This document shows, piece after piece, positions 6,115 to 6,419 of a DNA stretch of 6,419 nt. The stretch spans positions 1-6,419 of the forward strand of contig CAMWOK010000179.1 of NCBI GenBank assembly GCA_947175845.1. Reading direction: 5' to 3'. Both the position numbers and the translations under genes were made by a program. The stretch comes from an uncultured Lachnospiraceae bacterium. GTDB lineage: Bacteria > Bacillota > Clostridia > Lachnospirales > Lachnospiraceae. Positions within the stretch are counted from its first letter, which is position 1, and each line of letters starts with the position of its first letter. Below the pieces are notes generated by a model. It was not told the DNA's origin. It searched no databases and saw nothing but the letters and a program-made list of their open reading frames with translations.

Positions 6115-6173
6115 AAAAAGATTGGAAAAAATTGAAAAAAGTTGTTGACATCCGTCACAAGGCGTGATAAGAT
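6115..6173 (+). promoter_or_regulatory. Strong promoter P1 with A-tract UP-like element
   Basis: A perfect -35 TTGACA (6145-6150), a 17-base spacer and TAAGAT (6168-6173, four of six), with TG at 6165-6166, make an extended -10. Three A-tracts (6115-6119, 6126-6131, 6135-6140), roughly one helical turn apart, lie just upstream, as in UP elements of stable RNA promoters. Transcription should start near 6181. No reading frame follows. Confidence 0.75.
6116..6121. repeat. Right copy of candidate target-site duplication (AAAAGA)
   Basis: This copy pairs with 5912-5917. Removing the element plus one copy would join the A-rich spacer on both sides into one continuous A-tract region leading to the first promoter. 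Confidence 0.5.
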
Positions 6174-6255
6174 AAAACACGTCGCTGAGAGATGCAGATA
6201 AGGAAAGCAGAAAATAAGCAGATTTGAATTGATTCCTGAAAAATCGAAGCAAAGA

Positions 6256-6272
6256 AATTCTAAAAAAGAATT
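6256..6272 (+). repeat. Small hairpin AATTCT/AGAATT between P1 and P2
   Basis: AATTCT (6256-6261) pairs with AGAATT (6267-6272) around five As. A near-identical hairpin lies at 6398-6416. The A-rich sequence around it also forms the A-tracts upstream of P2 (6262-6267, 6274-6280, 6285-6290). Confidence 0.6.
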
Positions 6273-6294
6273 CAAAAAAAGTTTAAAAAACTGC

Positions 6295-6324
6295 TTGACA
6301 AAATAATACAGCTTATGATAAACT
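6295..6324 (+). promoter_or_regulatory. Strong promoter P2
   Basis: A perfect -35 TTGACA (6295-6300) and TAAACT (6319-6324, four of six) have an 18-base spacer, and TG at 6316-6317 gives an extended -10 like P1. A-tracts precede it. Both promoters are followed by GTCGC (6181-6185 for P1, 6334-6338 for P2) near the expected start site. Confidence 0.7.
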
Positions 6325-6419
6325 AACAAAGCTGTCGCAAACAAAGCAGGCGGCAAAAATTAGCACCTTGACAAATAAACAGTAATGCAACCCTGAAAAT
6401 TCTAAAATGTAGAATTGTT

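Larger units (their letters stand above)
5918..6115. mobile_element. Candidate miniature inverted-repeat element (MITE-like), 198 bp
   Basis: The ends are perfect 17-base inverted repeats: TGTAACAGTTCAGCCAT (5918-5934) and its complement (6099-6115). AAAAGA abuts both ends exactly (5912-5917 and 6116-6121), as a target-site duplication would. Inside are three further stems: 5943-5954 with 5997-6008 (12 perfect pairs), GGGC 6017-6020 with GCCC 6025-6028, and 6031-6052 with 6076-6097 (20 Watson-Crick pairs, one G-T, one mismatch). Folded, the whole is a four-way, cloverleaf-like shape. It has no credible coding sequence, so it would depend on a transposase elsewhere. The alternative is a fixed structured RNA or regulatory element. 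I do not recognise a named family. Confidence 0.6.
6181..6419 (+). other. Untranslated leader, probably of a stable RNA (rRNA) operon beyond the right edge
   Basis: Downstream of P1 there is no open frame with a ribosome binding site up to the window end. Tandem promoters with A-tracts and a long A-rich leader are the usual layout in front of a 16S rRNA gene in Firmicutes. CCCTGAAAATTCTAAAATG (6391-6409) faintly recalls rrn leader and spacer sequences, and AATTCTA (6398-6404) pairs with TAGAATT (6410-6416). No 16S sequence is visible, so this is inference. Confidence 0.5.

Noticed and set aside
5814..6356. Small - strand open frames in the region after cvpA
   Set aside because: They cross the structured element and the promoters, show no family resemblance or ribosome binding site, and are best explained by AT-rich non-coding sequence.
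6368..6400. Third TTGACA (6368-6373) as a third tandem promoter
   Set aside because: No acceptable -10 box lies 16-18 bases downstream (the sequence there is CCCTGA), so a working promoter is not supported.

Overview
The window looks like chromosomal DNA of a Gram-positive Clostridia bacterium, most likely a gut Lachnospiraceae (family placement is inference). The reasons are the dnaX-ybaB-recR order typical of Firmicutes, strong GGAGG-type ribosome binding sites, a TTG start codon, and a run of LysM protein, DUF5711-type protein and CvpA of the kind I associate with Lachnospiraceae. All seven genes lie on the + strand.

Left part (2-1383) is a DNA replication and repair block: the 3' end of dnaX (clamp-loader tau/gamma subunit), then ybaB/ebfC (nucleoid-associated protein), then recR (recombination mediator), whose start overlaps the ybaB stop by one base. 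After a 107-base gap with a plausible promoter comes galM (aldose 1-epimerase, 1491-2534), closed by a clear intrinsic terminator (2563-2588).

Middle part (2589-5855) is a cell-envelope block. Its genes encode a one-pass membrane protein with an unrecognised cytosolic domain, a repeat-rich linker and a C-terminal LysM domain; a one-pass membrane protein with a beta-propeller-like outer domain (DUF5711-type); and a small multi-pass CvpA protein that starts at TTG. Between the first two, a pair of ATAC-W-GTAT palindromes forms a hairpin followed by a T run. The same sequence overlaps an extended -10 promoter, so this is either a terminator or a control point.

Right part (5856-6419) has no gene I can support. 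It holds a 198-base, highly structured inverted-repeat element (5918-6115) with 17-bp perfect ends and an exactly abutting 6-bp direct repeat (AAAAGA), which looks like a miniature transposable element. It is followed by two strong tandem promoters (TTGACA with extended -10 TGATAA) preceded by A-tracts. The arrangement suggests a stable RNA operon, probably rRNA, starting just beyond the right edge, but no rRNA sequence is present to prove it. The element appears to have inserted directly upstream of the A-tract region of the first promoter.

No CRISPR array, tRNA or phage gene was seen. The best candidates for something undescribed are the structured element at 5918-6115 and the trans-envelope LysM protein with its two partner genes.
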